Positions 47,066-58,601 of a stretch of 64,000 nt of DNA are shown here, one piece after another; position 1 is the stretch's first letter; each line of letters opens with the position of its first letter. The position numbers and the translations under genes are program-made. The notes below the pieces were generated by a model. The model worked only from the letters and a program-made list of their open reading frames with translations, searched no databases and was not told the DNA's origin. The DNA is from Trametes villosa (lineage: Eukaryota > Basidiomycota > Agaricomycetes > Polyporales > Polyporaceae), in the NCBI GenBank assembly GCA_002964805.2, contig PUDQ02000015.1, forward strand, positions 310,001 to 374,000, read 5' to 3'.

Positions 47066-49329
47066 CTACTCGTCGACACCCTCCTCCCATCCGAGGGAGC
47101 GCTCGACGGCGCGCTTCCAGCCCTGCCAACGCTTCTCGCGCTCGGGCTCCGGCATCGCGGGCGTGAACTCGAGGCTGCCCTTCGTGTTCACCTCCGCGAG
47201 CGTCTCCGGCTTGCTGATGTCCCACCCGAACAGACGTATCGCCGAACCCGCCAGGAGGGCTGAGCCGAGCGCAGTCGACCTACAAGCGTCCACATGTCAG
47301 TCTCTGGCACATGCAGAAGAGGGGGATCGCGGGGAGAGGAGAAGGAGGAAGACGAGCGAAGGGACGTGGACGTACTCGCGCATCTCTGGCCGGATGACGG
47401 TGAAGCCGCCGAGGTCAGCGAGGACGGACATGACCTTGTCGCCGTTCGTCATGCCGCCATCGACCATTAGGTGCTTCAGGTCTGCGTTCGAGTCGAGCTT
47501 CATGCTCTCCAGGATCGCGCGCGTCTGGAAAGCGTTCGCCTCGATCGTCGCAAGGCAAATGTGCGCCGGGGTGGTATACGCCGAGAGACCTGCCCAACCG
47601 TGTTCGGTGAGCGAATAAACGGGAAAGGAAAGGTGAAGGCGGCGTACCGATGAGAAGACCAGCCGCTCCGGGGTCCCAGTAGGGCGCGAGCAGACCGGAG
47701 AAGGCGGTGACGAAGTAGACGCCTCCGGTGTCGGGCACGGACTCTGCGAGCGTGTTGACTTCTGGCGCGGAGTCGACCATCTTCATGGAGTCTCGAAGCC
47801 TGCAGACTGGGTTAGCATGGAACCTAGGAACGAGACCGCGTTAAGGAACTCACCACTTGATGGCACTGCCGGCCACCGAGACTGAGATGGAGAGTCAAAA
47901 CGCGATCCAGGGCACGGAAGGAACGGGTACGTACTACTGCCTTCAAGAGCATAGATGGGCTTGTTGTTTCCGTCCCGGTATGCGACCTGCGGAAATAGGT
48001 CAGCAAGGCGGAAAGCTGCACGTGAAACTCGTGCTTACCGTAGATAGAAGACCATGCCCGCTCGTCACGATATCCTCGCCCGTGCAGAAGAGGAGGAACG
48101 CGCCGGTGCCATACGTGCACTTCGCCTCGCCCTGCTTCAGACACTTGTTGCCCACGAGCGCCGCCTGCTGGTCACCCGCAAGACCAGCGATCTTCACGCC
48201 CTTGAGGGGCCCGTACGCGAGCTCGCCGTACACCTCGGACGAGGAGACGATCTTAGGAAGGACAGAATCCTTGATCTCGAAGAAGTTCAGAAGGACGGGG
48301 TCCCACTCTAACGTGCCGAGATTCATGAGCAGTGTGCGAGACGCGTTCGTTACATCGGTAATGTGGAGGTTCGCCTCGGTGCCGCCGGTCAACCGCTAAA
48401 ATGCCGGGATTTAGATCCTGTCCCCGCATAAATATGGCGATACGCACGTAAACGATCCAGGACTCGACGGTGCCGAACATGAGGTCATCCTCCTCGTGCG
48501 CCTTCCGGACGTTGTCGTAGTGGCCGATCATCCATCGCAGCTTCATCGCCGAGAAGTAGGTCGAGATCGGAAGCCCGGACCTGCACACGAGGCGCCAGGA
48601 CGATCTGAGCACGGATCTTCGCGCACACAATGACATCACCGGCTAAGACTCACAGCTGCCGGAGCGCCTGGATGCCCTCCTCGCCCTTCTTGAACTCGCC
48701 GGGCTTGACCTCGATGCCGACGGTCTGCAGCTTGTACTCGAAGTGCGCGACGGTGTTCTTCGTGCGCGAGTCGTCCCACACGATCAGGCGGCACAGCGGC
48801 TTGCCCGTCTTGCGGCTCCAGGCCACCGCGCTCTCACGCTGGTTCGTGATGCCTGTCACCCGCGCGAGTGAGATGCAGCCCCGGAGACAGTCACTTGACC
48901 GCGTCAGGGACGGGGAAGGGGACGAGACGCACCGATGACCTTGATGCTCTCCTTGGCCCACCCGGCCGCCTCGAGCGCCTTGGACGCCTCGGCGATGCAA
49001 GCATCGCAGCTCTCCATCAGCTCATCGGGGTCCTGTTCGTGCCAGCTGCGAGAGCGTAGTGAGCAAGCGTTTCCCGCGGATGGATCGCGCGACGTACCTG
49101 GGTTCGGGGTAGTACTGTGGGTACTCTAGCTGGTGCTCGGCGACGATGTTCGCATATTTGTCGAAGACGAGGAAGCGTGTTGAGCTAGAGAGCGGGAGTC
49201 AGACGACCCGTACACATTCCGACCAGCATCGGACAGCCCGAGGAAGGCGAGGTCGAGGTCAAAGACGAAAACGCACGTTGTTCCGCAATCGAGGGAGCCG
49301 ACGAACTCGCCTTGCTTGAGGTTGGCCAT
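47066..49329 (-). CDS. GUT1: Glycerol kinase, 532 aa
   Basis: Eleven exons join in phase: 49329-49277, 49184-49098, 49045-48933, 48852-48654, 48580-48448, 48395-48039, 47986-47938, 47881-47854, 47799-47648, 47589-47376 and 47279-47066. The enzyme phosphorylates glycerol with ATP to glycerol 3-phosphate, feeding glycolysis or lipid synthesis. The N-terminus shows [16 protein letters not shown], the FGGY-kinase phosphate motif. [67 protein letters not shown] and the C-terminal [17 protein letters not shown] are family hallmarks. The length matches other fungal glycerol kinases. No lesion is visible. The next gene upstream, GH47, is on the same strand. Confidence 0.95.
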
Positions 49330-50364
49330 GGTGGTGGGGAGAAGAGGGCGGGGGTGGGGGAAGAGAGGGAAATGGTGGGCGGGGTGGCGAGGAGGAGCGC
49401 GTATTTGAATCTCGCAGTGCACCCGCCGGGCTTGCGCTGCTGGGTGCGCAGGCTGCCGCGCTCAGCATCGCAGAATCAGGGGGAACGATAGGAAGCCGTC
49501 GCGCGATCGCGCTCCCGCCGAGCCGGCCCCCGGCCCGAGCCGTCAGCTGACCGGGGTAAACCTGGGGTAGCCCCGCCCCCATCGCCTTCTCGTCCCGCTT
49601 TCTTTGCGAAGAATGCTCGGGAGTTCGTAACGTCCCCGCTACCCCTGCCCCTTTTCCCCGGCTCGCGCAAGCCACAGCAAAAGTAAACCCATTAACACCA
49701 GCAGGGTGAGATAGCATAGCCCGAACGCGCCGTGTAAATGGTACAAGGTGGACGCACTCCGTCATCTTGCCCCGCCGCCCGGTGAGTATACTTTACGCGT
49801 CGGCCGGACGCTCTTTCCGTAGCAGGTCCCGCGCCGGGAGGTTCGATCGGGGAGCATAACACCCGCTCCGGCCAGGTCCCATCACGCTGTATCATATGCC
49901 ATTATGCGTCCTCTAATACTCCTGATCGGAATCGGGCAATCGATCCCGCGGGTCCTGTCTGCAGAAGCCGTCAGGAGGTGTTCGGCCGACCGTAGATGCG
50001 ATACAACACATTCGGAGGGATTGGAAGCGTTCGAGGATACCGAGCTTCCACTGCTTCGCTCTTCCGACGCATCCGAGCCAGTAGTACTGTCTGTGGCAAC
50101 CGCATACTGGCTTGGACACGGACGCAGACATTCGTGTCCAACGGAGCACGAAGCAACTGCCTGCAGAGAGCCACGAGCGCAGCAGTGGAACTGAGATGCA
50201 CGAAGGGAACCACAACGAACCGCCGGTATCCAGAGAACGCTCCCACTCCCACTGCTGTCTCAGCAAGACGCTGATACCCCGCACTCACCTAGCCTCCCCA
50301 CATTCTCCCCCGCATAGGCGGGGCGAGAACACGTAAGTACACGCACACGACCGGCGCCCAGCGC
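49330..50364. other. Intergenic: promoter of glycerol kinase and 3' flank of the GH47 gene
   Basis: No gene supported. The segment directly above 49330 is pyrimidine-rich on the coding strand (CCCCCACCCCCGCCC...), typical of fungal 5' regions. Short frames between 49904 and 50340 have no recognisable content. Confidence 0.4.
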
Positions 50365-53200
50365 TCAGCGCGCAATGCCGAACTTGTGCTTCTCCCACTC
50401 GCTCCACTTGAACACCGGCAGCGGGTGCGCCTCCGTGTTGAACACCCACTTGTCCAGCGGCACCGGGTCCGCGCTCGTGAACAGCAGGTACAGGTACTTC
50501 AGCCTGCGCCACGACGTCAGTCAGCTCACACAGCTTCTCGCAGCGGACGCGAGCGAGCGATCGATCGGGAGAGGAGAGGAGAGGACGCACGTCTCGGCGA
50601 GGAAGTAGCTCGGCTGGTCGTCCATCTTCACGCCCGGGGTCTGCGTGACCTTGCGGAGGCTCGCGTAGCCCGAGTTCGTCCGCGTCTCGCGCTCGATGGC
50701 CTCGAAGATCGCCCACCCGCGCTCCCGCCAGACCGGGTTGCCCGTCGTGCGCCACATGATGTAGATCGACTCGATCGTCTGCGACGCGTCCAGCGGCCCC
50801 GTCAGCACTCGGCATACACACGGCACTCGCGGGTCCGAACGGACACTCACCTCGGGGCGGAGGAAATACTCGGCGCGGCGGACGACGTAGTCCCAGGGCC
50901 CGTCCGCGACCGTCGCCTTCTCCGGGCGCGTATAAAGGATCGGCTGCTTCTCGCCCAACCCCGGGAGAGGCCCGCGCTTCCCGCCCTTGCGCCACGCCTC
51001 GAGCGCGTCGATCCACAGCGTGCCCTTGCGGTCCTGCACCTTGCCGAACTCGCGGCGGTCGTGCGCCATCGCGACGACCTCGGGCCCGAGCCCGCTCGGC
51101 TGGTCCGCGTACATCAGCCAGCAGCTCGTCGCGAGCCCCTCGGCGGCCGCCATGTGCAGCGAGCGCAGGTCGTAGTTGGAGAGCAGGTCGTACTGCCGCC
51201 GGGCTTCGGGGTTCAGCTTGGACGGGTCGATGTCGGCGAGGGTAATGTCGGCCTGGTGCGCACCGAGCGCGAGCAGGCCGGGGAAGAAGCAGGCGAGGTG
51301 CTCGAAGTTGTGCGAGGCGGAGAAGGACTTCCCGCTCGTCTCGGTGACGTAGAGGAGCCCGCGGTTGGGCGTGATGTAGAGCAGGCGGGTGAGCACCTCG
51401 TTCATACTCAGCAGGTCTGTTCGTCGGTCAGTGAGGAAGGTGTGCGCCGACGGGTGGGTACATACACATCTCGAGGTTCTCAATGTCAGTCTTTCCGGTC
51501 AGCAGATGTTGCTTTAGGAGGTACTCGTGCCCGCTGTCTGCTGCGGCTCCCACCGAGCGCGACTCTATCACACGATATCCAACATATTAGCACATGCCGA
51601 TGACGCCGAGAGGGTGACATACCGCTCGTGGGCTTTCCGGTGCTCAGGTGCCAGTGCGTAGGGAACATCCCACCCTGGCGCTCCTCCATCGCATCAGCAA
51701 GCGTGGAGAGAAGCCTGCTCGCCTGCAGGGATGTGAGTGATTTGTTTGAGAAGATGCTCTTACCCATGCGAGCACACACCTTGTCATAATGTGTCTTGTT
51801 GCCCGTCGCATGCGCGGCGTACGTCCACTCCAGCTGACAGGATGCGACCTCCGCAAAGATACCGCTGAGACTCGGCGTGGTCGCCGACCTATAGGAGAAC
51901 GATTCAGCGCCAGGACAGTCGCGACGTGAGTGCGTTGACTGACGTATTCGTGTTTACGCCAAATCTTGGTAGACCGTGGATCGTGTTGAACGCGGGCTCC
52001 AACAGCGTCGCTAGAAGGCTAGCACGGTCAAGCAAGATCTGCTCGCCGGAGAGCGCGTATGCGGCGAGCAGACCACCGAGATACCGGATGGCGGTCTCGA
52101 AGAAAGGCGCATATTGGGACCGCGCCCACGCGCTGCCGTTCGCGGAGTTCCGGATCTGAGTGCACAAGTTCAATATCTGCAGCGGTAATGGCGAAGACTG
52201 GTGTAGATGGATGCCGGAGCGAGCTAATTTGCTGGACTTGTGCGACGATACTGCGGGCGGCGTGGCAATTTCCCTGGTATGTTGACAGGAGCTGCGCACG
52301 TACCGCCCATGTCGTGGAACGGTGGTTGGGCGGGTGGGTGCTGCCATCTCGGCGCTGCCAACTGCCCGCCCATTGTGGATTGTTAACGCCACTGGTGTCC
52401 TTTCCTAGAGTTCTGACGTCTGAACTCGGCAGGAACTCTGGAGACAACGGGAGTCAACGCATATATGCGCTTGCCGTATAATCCTGGCCAGGAGCGGAGG
52501 AAATTGCCCAGAGAACAGGCCTAGAGTAACTCGGATGGCCGGCATGGAGAGCGGAAGGGCGCCAAGGCGGTCACACGTATGTGAGACGTCCGCGAGCCTT
52601 CGCAGAAGCGAAGAAGCACCGAGGGGTTCGTCGCGGAAGTGGGAAGCCAGGCGTGTCCATGCTCCAGCGAGATGGAATGGTGTGAGAAGCCGGCTTACCT
52701 GACGGAAGTCTCCATGCTGGACGACAGGGAGCGCGTCCGCAAACTCGTCCCAGAGGCCCATTAGGACCATGGTGTCGAGGGAGTCGTACACGGACACGTT
52801 CCACCCGTTGAAGCTTGCGGACGGATCAACGGCCGTCGCGTCTGGGGTACTGCAAGGGTGCTTACTTGTTCACGCCCGTATGGGACAGTGGCCTGAGCTC
52901 ATCGAAGCCCTTGGCGTACTTCATGTACCCGCTATACGCATGGCGGAAGGCCTCCGTGACCTGGGCGGCGCGAGAGTCCCAGAGGGGCGACGAACTGTCG
53001 GAGACGCGGTCTTGGTTCGAGATAGAGTCTGTCCAGTGCGGCAGGATCTCGCCAGAGTGTGGTACCTGGACGTAGTACAGAGTGGAGACGACGAAGATGG
53101 CGGAGACCGCGGCCGCGACATAGCGCGTCGTCCTCGACCGGCTGAGTTGGAGGACGGTCTGAGCGAACATGGGAGCGACGTGGTGGTGGTCGGGACTCAC
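50365..53200 (-). CDS. Class I alpha-1,2-mannosidase (GH47), ER/Golgi type II membrane protein
   Basis: Exon 1 (53200-52866) encodes a short cytosolic tail, one membrane anchor ([20 protein letters not shown], about residues 23-42) and the stem. A 52-nt intron leads to exon 2 (52813-52699, [20 protein letters not shown]). The catalytic domain then shows [75 protein letters not shown] and [10 protein letters not shown], ending HKFGIAR at the stop 50365. These include the conserved acidic and calcium-binding positions of GH47. The enzyme trims mannose from N-glycans in the ER or Golgi. Between 52698 and about 52190 only a few residues are expected, so that intron is near 500 nt, far longer than its neighbours; its exact acceptor is not settled. 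Confidence 0.92.
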
Positions 53201-53704
53201 GGGAGCATCATCCTTTACGCCGACCTTGCTCGACTGCGGGTGGAGAGCGCGGCGTGTGCGAGGACCGCTGCGAGCAGGGGTGCGGGGAACGGCGGCGGGT
53301 GGGCGGTGGTGGGTGTTTGAGAGGGTATAGAGGAGAACGGTGGTATCTTAAGAGCAGGTGGTGGGATATTGAAGAGCCTTGGCATCTCGCCGAAACAACG
53401 CTCGGTCGAAACAATCCCACCGCTCGCGATGCTGCTGCCGACACGGCCCAGCGCAGGCGAGCACTCGACAACCCCGTCTCCGGCCTCGGCCCGTCCCGCC
53501 GACGCGGCATCCCTCTGGGCGAAGGCCGCTGCCGCGTTCCGGCCGCCCGGCCGGCGACTGAGCGCCGGATTTGCGGCCGCGGTGAGGCCATTTCTGGCAG
53601 GTCCGGCGCTACCCAGCAGCTCCCGCCCAGCTCGCTGCTCGTCGCGCTCCTCATCCTGTACACTACTCCCCGCGTCGTCCCCGCCGCCGCCTGCGCCGCC
53701 CCCC
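53201..53704. promoter_or_regulatory. Bidirectional promoter region (GH47 gene / clathrin adaptor)
   Basis: Two divergent genes share 504 bp. The sequence is GC-rich with CT-rich runs. No clear TATA box near either start. Confidence 0.45.
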
Positions 53705-56700
53705 ATGACGAGCTTCGAGAAGACAGTCAAGCTGGCGTGCAAGCCCAAGGCCGCCCCGCCCAAATCCAAGGTGCGCAAATCCCGCCCCGCTCTGCTTCGC
53801 AATCGCGCTTCCCGATGGCCCGAGACTCATGTCAACGCCCTCGCAGTACCTCGACCCTATCATCGCCGCGACCTGGTCGGAGGACGGCGCGGTGCACGAT
53901 GTGTGCAAGGCCCTCTCGCCGCGCTTCCGCGAGCCGAACGTCATCGTGAGTACAGCGTTTGTGCTGGCCCTCCTCTAGTAATCCCTCCGTAGGTTGTCTT
54001 CAAGGCGTTGATCGTTCTCCATACCATGATTCGGAACGGCGCCACAGACAACATCCTCCAATATCTCTCCTCTTCAGACGTGCTGAGGCTGCGCAACGTC
54101 TCGTCCGGTACCTGGGAAGGTGATTGTTGTGCAACTTCGATCGCTGTTCGCACTTGACCGACCTACGCCGGGTAGGGTACGCTGCCCCGGAGAACCTCCA
54201 GAACTACTCGAAATACTTGGATACGCGGATACGTGCATACCGCGAGCTCAAGCATGATGCGATTCGCGTGCAGTCGGAGACCAACCGGGATATGCGCAAC
54301 TCCCAGGCGATTGATGAGGACATGGACCACGGCGGCAGCACGCGGAAGCGCGGCAAGGCTGCACCCGCGCCTGCACCCACAAGTAACCTGCAGAGGAGCA
54401 AGACGACGGCTGGGCGGAAGCTGCGCGTGATGACGGTGGAGAAGGGCCTGCTTCGCGAGACGAAGATCGTCCAGAAGATGGTTGATTCCTTGGTTGAGTG
54501 CCGGGTACGTCGCCGGAACGCGCTCCCACTGCACGCACGTTGCTCACGACGGCGGGCGTTCAGTTCTACCTCGATAACCTCGAGGACGAGTTGAACGTCA
54601 CAGCACTCGCAATGCTCGTCAAGGACCTCCTCATCCTCTTCCAGGCTTGCAACGAAGGTGTCATCAACGTGCTTGAACACTACTTCGAGATGTCCCACAT
54701 CGACGCCGAGGAAGCACTCGCTATCTACAAGCACTTCTGCAAACAGACAGAGCGCGTGGTGGAATATCTCGGTGTAGCAAAGAAGCTGCAGAACCTGCTC
54801 AACGTCCCGATCCCGAACCTTCGACATGTACGCCCGAGTATATTTGGAAGCAGTAGGCCACACTGACACGCGTTCCAGGCACCCGTCTCATTGGCCAGCT
54901 CTTTGGAGGAGTATTTGAACGATCCCAACTTCGAGCAGAACAGGATCGAGTACAAGACTCAAAAAGACGCTGCAGAACGTAACGCGAGGCTTGGTATCAA
55001 GGCAGCTCCTAAGCCTGTGGAGAGTGGTACGTGGTGCCTTCGCACACGGTCTATGCATCGCTCACGCCGACCACAAACGCTGCAGCGCCTCCGCCGAAAC
55101 AGCCTGAAGCGAGCTCCTCGTCGGACTCTGGAACGAAGACGCCGGGCCAGAAGGCCCTGATCGACTTCTTCTCCGCGATCGAGGAGGAACAACAGACCAT
55201 GTTCAACCCCCAGACGAACAGGTAAGCACGCACACCTACCATACCCGATAATGCCTCACCACGACGCAGCCCGACGAGCAACTACTTCCAGCAACAGGCC
55301 ATGCACAACCCCTTCCAGCAACAGATGATGACCGGCGCCGCGTTCGCCGGCGCGCAGGCGTTCGGGCAGCAGGCGCAGCTGCAGGCGCAGCCCACAGGCT
55401 TCATGTACGCCCAGCACACGGCCGTGCCCATGATGGGCGCGACGAACCCGTTCGGGATGCAGTCCGCGCAACAGCCCGGGCAACAGTTTCAGCCATTCCT
55501 CGCGCCCCAGCAGACGGGCTTCCTGCAGCCGCAGATGACAGGCGCGAACCCGTTCCGGCAGAGCACACTCTTCCCGCAGACGACGGGCATGCCGTCGTTT
55601 GGCCAGAACATGAGCGCGCCGCAGAGCAACAACCCGTTCCCCGTGCAGAACCAGCGGGCACCACCACCGCAGCAGCAGCCTCAACAACAACAGGCACCGC
55701 CACAGCAGCAGCAGTCGTCGTCGAACCCCTTCCCGAACTTTACCCAGTTCCAGCCGACGGGTATGGGCCAACAGCAGCAGGCCCCACAACCGACCGGCCA
55801 GCCGTCGTTCCCCTTCTCCAACCAGTTCACGGGCATGCCCGGCGCGTCACCGAACCAGCAGGGTGGGCCGACGATCGCGCAGCCGTTCGCTCAGCCGCCA
55901 TCCACGGCAGGATCATCGTCTGGCCCGGTCCCGCAGCGCTCGGCGACGGCGCCACTCACCGGGCCCGCGCCGTCGTTCTCGTCTGGCTCGTCGGGCCCGC
56001 CGGCGGCGCAACCTGTGAAGACGCACCAGACTGGTTCTCGAAATCCGTTTGGGCAGCCGGTCGAGCCTGCGCCACCTGTTCCGCCTATCCCCAAGCAGCC
56101 TACGCTCTTGGATCTCGCTATGGGGTATGGTAGCCAGAACAGCCAGCAGGGCCAGCAGGGCCAGCAGCAGCAACAGCAGCAACCAATGCAGACGGGTGCC
56201 TTCTCCTCGTCCGCGTTCGGCAACTTCGGGTCGAGTAGTCCTGGGGCGCAGCCGAGCGCGAACGGCGCGGGGACGAACAGCTCCATCATGGCGAGCGTCG
56301 CCTCCTCCTTCTCCTTCTCGAACAACGACTCGAAACCGGCCTCCTCCCAGCTGGGCTCCTCCTTCGCTTCCCCGCTCACCGCCCAGCCGACGTCGAGCAC
56401 CACCTCGGGCTCGACGTTCTCCGACTCTCTTTTCTCCTCGCTCTCCTCGCAGCCCACGGGCGCGACGTCGCTCACGAACTCCACCGCGCCCTCCATCTCC
56501 GTCTCCCCCGCCGGCGCCGCGCCGCTGCGCCCGCAGACGACCGGCTTCAGCGGCCTCAAGGCGTTCAAGCCGTCGTCCTCGTTCGGCGCTGCGCTCCTCG
56601 AGTCGCTGCCGCCCATCCCCTCCAACCCCTCTAGCCCCGCGACGTCGCCTCCTGCTTCGAACCCCGGCTCGGCTCTCGGCTCGCAACCCACGGGCTTCCC

Positions 56701-57076
56701 TGGCCTCTCGGGGCAGCCAACAGGGCTAGGAACGTCGTCATTAGGTGTTGGCCTGCGCCCGCAGGCGACGGGCACCGGGCCCCAGGCGAATCCCTTCCGT
56801 GCGTCGATGTTCTCGACGACGGGGAACCCCATTGGTGGCGCGTTTGGTGGCGCAACGTCGGGCTCGCTGCTAGGCTCGACGTCAACTCCCTCGTTCGGCG
56901 CAGGCGGCGGCGGATTGGGCGCGGGCTCCTCGCCGTCGCCGTTCGGCCTCAACGCGAACGCCACGGGCGCGCCGTCATTTGGTGGCGGCTCGTTCGGCTT
57001 CGGCGGGAGCTTCGGCCAGAACCAGAACCAGCAGCAGCAGCAACAGCAGCAGGGCGGCACGGCGTCGCTCATCTGA
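53705..57076 (+). CDS. ANTH-domain clathrin adaptor (AP180/CALM, yeast YAP1801/1802-like), 991 aa
   Basis: Eight exons join in phase: 53705-53770, 53847-53945, 53993-54119, 54176-54504, 54564-54827, 54879-55026, 55086-55221 and 55270-57076. The N-terminal ANTH domain (about residues 1-290) opens MTSFEKTVKLACKPKAAPPK, with the lysine-rich PI(4,5)P2-binding start, then VVFKALIVLHTMIRNG, YAAPENLQNYSKYLDTRI, FYLDNLEDELNV and AEEALAIYKHFCKQT. The rest is disordered, Gln/Pro/Gly-rich, with seven NPF motifs that bind EH-domain proteins and many QPTGF-like repeats. The protein links clathrin and cargo to the plasma membrane during endocytosis. A poly-Gln tract precedes the C-terminus GGTASLI. The gene appears intact; yeast has two paralogues and I cannot say which corresponds. 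Confidence 0.94.
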
Positions 57077-58601
57077 TCTCTCTCCTGCTCGCTGCTCTCC
57101 CTTCTCATCACCATCGCCCTTCGCTCCTTGCTTTCTCGTACTTATTCGCGATCCACGACCCGCTACGGGCCCTGGTCCCCCGCCTCTCCTTCTCGTGTAG
57201 CCTCACGCTTTCTGCGCTCCTTTCTTCTTTTCACGACGCACATGCTTTCGCTTTCGATACGTCGACACGGACATCCTATTGGGCGGGCTGGTGGAGGGCC
57301 CAGGCGTGGAGGGCGGGAAGGGGATGGGAACGAGGGGAGAGGTTACTGGTGAGCGCTAGCTGCGGTCCTGCTCCGGTACGCTACGATACATGACACGGTT
57401 TCGACATCTCTTGTGGTAGAGAGGATACCCGGCGCAATTGTACACTTCGACTCATGCCTCTGGAGTCTGCCGCGCCCGGCGCACCGTACACGCGTCGTCG
57501 CGTACGCGCGCGCCGTCGGAATGTTCGCAAGTCCAATTTCGGCATTGGCGCCCGCGACAACTGCCACCGAACCGTTCCTTGTTCGGATGTCCTTGTTGTA
57601 CACTGCCGCCACCTTCGCGCACAACATCCGCGGGGCGGTCCGTCTTCGCGCTGCGCCGGTAAACATACTCTGGGTTCTTGTCAGAAACACGGCCTGCGGT
57701 GTCTTTGACCCCTTCTCGCGCAGAATTCAGCCCTACTGGACCTCCAGCCTGCCGCTCAATCATCGCCACAGACACCCTGTGCCGCGCCGAAGATGCGTGG
57801 GCGCACAGCAATATTACATGCTCGACGGGATGGTCTAGACAAAGTAGCGCTCTGGAATCCCACTCAACGCTTCCGCTCGAGGGCATCGGGGGCGGAGTTG
57901 TATGATGAGAAGGGTGTAGGCCCATGTCACAGATGTCGCCATCCGAAGAGGGGTCGATATACCCAGTAGTAGCGGTGAGTCAATTCCGCCCAGCTCATGG
58001 CCGTCGCTTTCGGGACAAGTGCACTGAACAGCCCCCCTGGGAACAAGTCCCTGTTCTATAGATGCCGAAGACGCCGATTTAACAAGAGTCGCGCCTCGAG
58101 GCCTTCACGGCCTTCGTGCGCAGCGCGTTCGATGACATTCGCCTGGCTGCATTCGTCCGGAATAACGCGTGTGCGCGTGAATCTCTCCATATATGGCGGG
58201 GCACCACGGCCGCGGCGTAAGAAAACGAGCTCCATGTTCGGTCGCCACATCCCCCGCACTGCCCTTCCGCGTATACGCGGAACAAGCCAGTGTATCGTGC
58301 CCTGTCCCGTCACATCTCACCACGGCGGCTCACACGCCGGGACTTCGAACTCAGGTGAAGCTTCTGGCTCTGATGCAGGTGCGGAGAGCGCCGCGTGCGA
58401 ATACTCGGGCAGGGCATGCGTTTGATGCTGTGGCTTCTCGCTGTCAAGGTGCAGTCACAGCTCCGCCGGAAAGGTTGAAAAGTGCCAGGCTTTTTGTTGG
58501 GCGCCCTCCTCTCTACTCGCTCACCTGATAGTGCTGCAACGGTCTACCCCGACATCTCCGCTTTCGCCAGTTCCTGTCAACGCGCCGAGCCCGCCGAAGG
58601 C
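57077..58601. other. Array spacer and upstream block of member 7
   Basis: From about 57400 the sequence is the inverted counterpart of 42420-40855: the V part at 57400-57930, the U part at 57965-58470, and the promoter-proximal box TTGAAAAGTGCCAGG at 58474-58490. The first 300 bp after the adaptor stop are its 3' flank, with nothing recognisable. Confidence 0.6.
58474..58490 (+). promoter_or_regulatory. Conserved promoter-proximal box of the array family
   Basis: TTGAAAAGTGCCAGG here corresponds to TTGAAAAGTACAAGG at 63383-63399 (+), TTGAAAAGCACAAGG at 40834-40850 (-), TTCGAAAGTACAAGG at 45811-45827 and 26197-26212 (-), and TTGACAAGTACAAGG at 21763-21779 (-). It always lies about 60-165 bp before the start codon. 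A transcription start or factor site is inferred. Confidence 0.6.

Noticed and set aside
50386..51603. 405-codon plus-strand open frame
   Set aside because: It is the antisense shadow of the GH47 catalytic exons, driven by high GC; its product is Arg/Ala/Leu-rich and repeats no family motif.
52814..52865. 16-nt intron (GTAAGC...TGCAG) in the GH47 gene
   Set aside because: Too short to splice; extending the same donor to the acceptor CCGCAAG gives a 52-nt intron and the expected FNGWNVS reading.
55891..57114. 407-codon minus-strand open frame
   Set aside because: Antisense of the Gln/Pro/Gly-rich tail of the clathrin adaptor; the C-run and P-runs mirror the poly-Gln and Gly codons.
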